A stretch of DNA of 64,000 nucleotides from Clavelina lepadiformis (taxonomy: Eukaryota; Chordata; Ascidiacea; Aplousobranchia; Clavelinidae): assembly GCF_947623445.1 (NCBI RefSeq), contig NC_135241.1, positions 2,792,501-2,856,500 on the forward strand. Direction: 5' to 3'. Under the pieces are notes generated by a model. The model saw only the letters and a program-made list of their open reading frames with translations. It was not told the DNA's origin and searched no databases. This document shows, piece by piece, positions 59,680 through 64,000 of this stretch (positions are counted from its first letter, which is position 1; every line of letters starts with the position of its first letter). Made by a program: the position numbers and the translations under genes.

Positions 59680-62418
59680 TCAAGGCAAGAATTCTAAACG
59701 CTGGTTATCGTCATTGAATTCTGAAACAAATAGTCAAAAGAAAATAATGCAGTGCAACTTTAGATATCGTCACAACAATCTATTTGTGTATCCTTTCTTG
59801 TGCTTTGCCATATTGCTTACCATCATCAATAACCAGCAAGGCATGGTTCGTCATCTTCATGCGTTGTATTTTCCGGCTTATCACGATTGCCAGGGTGGCA
59901 ATAACTAAGGTGCCAACCACGCAAGGAACAGCGATGACCCACCATTTTATAGCAACGTCTTCAAAGAATAAATCTATTTGTTAACCAGAGTTGCAGAGTC
60001 AACACGATTTCACATGCATGGTACAAATGTTGCTAACAAATTGGTTATGATGTTCATTAGCCTACAGTTATGAGGCATTAAATGTTAAGTGTAGCGGCTA
60101 GAGATATAAGTTGTTTTACCGGGTACAAAATCAGGGGTCGGCGTTGTCTTATTCGTAGCAGGAATCCCTTCCGAATAAAGGGATATGGTTGCCGTGGCGG
60201 TTACTCGATTACCTGCGATTACCATTGCATAATACGCAGAATATTAGAATTTCTTGACCTTAGCTGATCAAATATAATTCTAGATACTCAGTTACCATCA
60301 TTTCTATCTCCCCTATCCTTTACGACTGCTTTGAACGTAATAGTGACGTCACGATAAAAATCTGCACCCATTAACACGAAGCCGCTTGCCAAAACCAAAA
60401 CAGTTCCCCTTGAAGCGTGCACTGTAAAAGATTAGAAACAAAATAATGAATAATATCGAATATGGCGTTTATGCATTTGCGTAACATAGTGTAGCCTGCT
60501 CACTTACCATATTTGGTTTGATTCGCATATTTTAAGCGCTCAGAGCCCATAACAGAGTCAAAAACAAGTTGAGCGTTCAGTCCGATGTCTGCGTCTGTCG
60601 CCTTCAGTTGCATAACTTGGTCACCTTCATAGTTCACAAATCTTAATTTGTTTGTTGTTGACATTCTTGGACGTACCGGTAATACTCGTTTCGTGCAAAC
60701 ACGATATATTCTATAGGTATGCACTTTCATGCATGTCTATACTGGTATAGGTTAGTACTGTTGGACTGTATAATTTTCAACGTAAAAAGAAACGTGGTTT
60801 TGATTTTATAGTTTTAGTTTTTGATTGAATGCAATTTAATTTTATAAAACTCAGAAGATTTATTTTATTTTATTTTGTTATAAATTATATTTTATTGGAA
60901 TTATTACAAACAAATAATGCACAGGTATTTCGTAACAATACAAGAACGATAAATCTGACAGTTTCCCAGTCCAGGGAGGCCTACAGGTGCTACACCTTGC
61001 CCAAGGGTGACTTAGAGTAACGACAGCTAAGAGATAACTCCGTTTAGTCTCAAAGTGAACCCCTGTCGCCGGATGCAGTTTGAAGTCATACCCAGGACTA
61101 ACTCAGAAGATTTAACTTGTCAAAGAAAACTCAACGATGTCATTACGCCACACAGTGTACTCTTCGGACTTACCGAGCATGACGTTAGTTGGCACGGTCG
61201 AGTGGAGCGATTTCTCTTCAAATATTGGGCTGTTGTCGTTCCTGTCACTCACGGTTATCTCGAACAGGTATGGAAAGTCGCTCTGTTATCACAAAACAGA
61301 AAAAATTTTGTACACTTTCGAGAAGCGCATCAGTCGGGAGACGCGTTATTTTAGTAAAAACCATTCAGTGATACCTGCTTTCCATTGCTCCTAAAGCAAC
61401 GCACTGTTACGAGATGCCGATCAGCCTTTTCTCTATCCAAGTCGTAAAGCTGCAAAAGCCGCCCTTGGAAACTCGGTATTGATCCATTACTTGTTTGTGT
61501 CGGAACAACATACGCGATCGTTGATTGAGTGTTTGCAGTTGGTGGTGTGTGCAAACTGCTGGTGGTTTGGAATTGTTTTGACGCGTAGGTAGAATGCGGA
61601 AATTCCGACGTATAGTTGCTTGGTTCATATGTCGACACCGCTGGCACAGTGCTGTACGTCTTAAGACTTTCCGTTGTTGTCTCCAGTTCATGCGCTCGCG
61701 CTGGACTACCAAGCGATTCCATCGTAGCCGCAGTCCCCGTGGAATTGAAATTATCTATCGAGCGTTTGATAATTTTATCGGAGCTTGTCATTTGTTTGAC
61801 GTCAGCGCCGAACAGCTTGGGCACTTGCGGTTTTTGTGAAGTTCCAGGTCGTGCCAAATTAACCTTGCTTACCTCACAACGAACCTCGTCACCGTATAAG
61901 GGGAACTGCAAAAACCGGTTATTAATGCTCTTGTTTAAACTGGTAATATTGGTCTCAGATTGTAAAGGGACACTTAGTGTTTATTAACCATTTAAGTGAA
62001 ATACAATTTTAGATTGTTTTTCCCGCATACATTGTACAATTGTTTATGGAACTAGCTTACGCCTGATTGCAAATCTAAGTCATTATCATTTCTTAAATTT
62101 GGCATCTGAACGCGTGTATTGGTAAATATTGGTAAAGTTATGAAAGAAAATGTACCGTCGCGATTTCAACTGGACAGTTTCTTGGACCTTCGGGAATGGT
62201 GATAACTGTGGCGATGCCACCTGTCAAATACGAAATGAACTGTAATTATAACCTAACGATAAGTATTATAACGTTAGTTTTGTTTTAGTGCATAGCTATG
62301 CAGTTGTTCAGATTCATCGCTCAATAGGTTGAGTTATATTCAATTGGAACTCACCTTGTGTTGCGATCACGTTTGTTGCTAAGATAATTACAAATATCCA
62401 AATGTCTTGAGACGTCAT
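59680..62418 (-). CDS. Short protocadherin-like single-pass membrane protein
   Basis: The nine exons are 62418-62355, 62220-62156, 61905-61375, 61282-61174, 60624-60508, 60421-60296, 60212-60120, 59973-59821 and 59720-59680. They join without a frame break to 432 aa. A signal peptide is encoded by exon 1 (IWIFVIILATNVIA). Cadherin hallmarks are YDLDREKADRHLVTV followed by the calcium-binding SDRNDNSPIF (~232-241), then QLKATDADIGLNAQLVF of a next repeat and RDVTITFKAVVKDRG. The TM helix is ~379-401 (WWVIAVPCVVGTLVIATLAI), with a tail of only ~30 residues. Exon 3 adds a Ser/Thr-rich stretch of ~120 residues before the first calcium motif. Full protocadherins have six or more repeats, so this is a minimal or reduced member. 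Calcium-dependent adhesion is expected from the family but not shown. The antisense open stretches over exons 3 and 8-9 are shadows. Confidence 0.8.
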
Positions 62419-63240
62419 GTTGGCATTTCTTGTTCTCACACGTATTCCTCCATGTATTATCAACCCCAGTTTAAATCATTCACAAACACAAGTCGGCTTA
62501 CTTATATAGAAAGTTAAATACGATCGATCGATATGTGCTTCCTGACTTCAATGAGCACCTTCTGCTTCTATATCAACGATAAGGCATGTTCTTCATCCAG
62601 TTGATTAATTATACTTATCAAGCGTTTAATTTTAAAGCTTGAATACCTTTATGCTTGACAAGCTAAAATGGTTACAGGTAGGGCTTGCTTTTGTTGAAGT
62701 GTCTGAAAATCATTCTGCTTTACTATGTATGAGGCCTGATTTCACGGAATAGTAATTCATCGAAGTATTTCGACATAGGCTGTTGCGTTCATGGAATCCA
62801 GGCATGTGGTCAGATAACTGTGGCTCACGTATTTTGGCTTGTTCTTTGAGACGCTGGGAACGATTGAATGCCCCTATCAGTTACATTGTGTGTATTAGCC
62901 ACCCTTGTAGTATGCTAATAGGGGCGCACGCAAAATGTTTTCCAATGGTACGCACTAAATTATTTTATGCCAGTAATGATGCCATTGGATTGTGCTTTAC
63001 ATTACATATCAATCAACCTTTACATTACATATCAACCTTTTGTCCGGGGCCGTATTTAGTGTTATGTTGAGGGGTTTTGAAATTCTTTGAAAGCCTTAAA
63101 TTTCCGCCCTTGTCAACTCCAACGCCATTCAAAATGCACGAAGCGCAAAAATTCTGTTCTTTTTCGCCTAAAAAAAACTTTAAAACACAATGGACTTCGT
63201 ATCTCACTTGCTGCGCAGGTATTAAGTAATCGCTAGTACT
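62419..63240. other. Upstream flank of the protocadherin-like gene
   Basis: A TATATAG motif lies about 85 nt upstream of the ATG on the minus strand side. No other gene or repeat is recognised. Confidence 0.4.
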
Positions 63241-63611
63241 GTGTTTCTCAGAAAATAAGACAGGGCTTATATTATTTTTCGCTTAAAAATATGACACCAG
63301 GGCTTAATTAAGGGTATGTCTTTTGTTTTCATTTATTAAAAACAAACTTGAGAATTATGTTTATTCAAAAATGATCATATCATCGTCCTCTGTAATATCT
63401 TGGATGTCACTAGATTCTAAAGTTCCAACGAAGTTTGAATTTAACTGTTTTTCCTGCCGAGCTTTTGCACCTACTCTTTCGTGTTGAGCAATAAAGATTT
63501 CATCGCGTGATTGACTATGTCTTATTTTAAAGGTAGGGCTTATATTAAAATCATTCTCGAAATTCAGGCTAGGTCTTATTTTTAGGGTAGGTCTTATTTT
63601 CGGAGAAACAC
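63241..63611. mobile_element. Inverted-repeat element with GTGTTTCTC ends
   Basis: The ends GTGTTTCTCAGAAAATAAGAC and TCTTATTTTCGGAGAAACAC are near-inverse over about 20 bp. Several AGGGCTTA/TAGGTCTTATTTT motifs lie inside. End sequences like these occur in elements of many animal genomes. No target duplication could be fixed, so the superfamily is left open. Confidence 0.65.
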
Positions 63612-64000
63612 GCGTACACGACGCAAAATAAATATGGTTGTTTCTTGTGGTTCTTTAAAATAATTTAATTATTATTCAGAGTAATTTTGTTTGGTAACTA
63701 TATGTTGTAGTCATTAAATATTATTACGCAATAAAACCTCCGTTGATTTTGTAGATTTTTTGCTAGGTTAGCCAGAATAAATCAATCAAGTACAGTAGAA
63801 CAAGTAACGTACATTTGATAAATACTAAATAATGTCCGATCACTGGCGATAAATGTGACTCCGAAACCAACACAGTGAGTCAGTGACAGCCTGAGTTTCT
63901 TAAGGTGAGAAAACTTTTTACAGCATAAATTCAGAAAATAAAGCGAAAAATTGTACGCACGCGCGTAGTGTGCGTATACGCTGCGGGCGCCTATGATGCT
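63612..64000. other. Window end, nothing recognised
   Basis: No feature seen in the last 390 bases. Confidence 0.4.

Noticed and set aside
59585..59984. Plus-strand ORFs over the last protocadherin exons
   Set aside because: They are antisense shadows. The minus strand gives a TM helix and a tail with matching splice phases.
61055..61987. Several plus-strand ORFs of 80-120 codons
   Set aside because: They overlap protocadherin exons 3 and 4 in antisense and lack any recognised motif.

Overview
This is nuclear DNA from an invertebrate animal: AT-rich, with spliced genes, GT-AG introns and many DNA transposons. An ascidian (Ciona-like tunicate) fits best. The introns are compact, the proteins look like those of an invertebrate chordate, and several start codons lie just behind a 3' splice-site-like AG, as expected for spliced-leader trans-splicing. 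This species assignment is an inference. Exon structures were worked out by hand from splice sites, reading phase and remembered family sequences.

Layout: 1-2.9 kb holds a four-EF-hand calmodulin-like gene (+) flanked by two copies of a ~310 bp direct repeat. 3.0-7.1 kb is a transposon cluster: a Mutator-like element with a nested hAT insertion, an intact ORF of an uncharacterised transposon-associated family, and another hAT element. 9.07-10.69 kb is a Golgi carbohydrate sulfotransferase of the CHST1 type (+, 3 exons). 10.9-13.4 kb holds more inverted-repeat elements. 15.08-25.66 kb is the most interesting locus: a 16-exon minus-strand gene that reads as one frame of 853 codons. It joins an IRE1/RNase L-type kinase and KEN ribonuclease domain to a Ser/Thr-rich linker and a TPR-like helical domain. 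28.4-31.8 kb is a piggyBac element with precise ends, a decayed transposase and a foreign ORF inside. 34.46-41.06 kb is a 6.6 kb EnSpm/CACTA-like element with an intact 8-exon DUF4806 companion gene and a transposase broken by one apparent frameshift. 45.19-52.04 kb is a PITPNC1 (RdgB-beta) phosphatidylinositol transfer protein gene (+, 11 exons, one of 8 nt). 53.59-55.19 kb is a small basic, probably nucleolar (NOL7-like) gene (-). 59.68-62.42 kb is a short protocadherin-like membrane protein gene (-, 9 exons).

The host genes do not form one pathway. Much of the rest is class II transposon sequence, including six hAT-type elements with matching 8 bp target duplications and a seventh, smaller one. 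Intergenic stretches where nothing could be recognised are listed as such.
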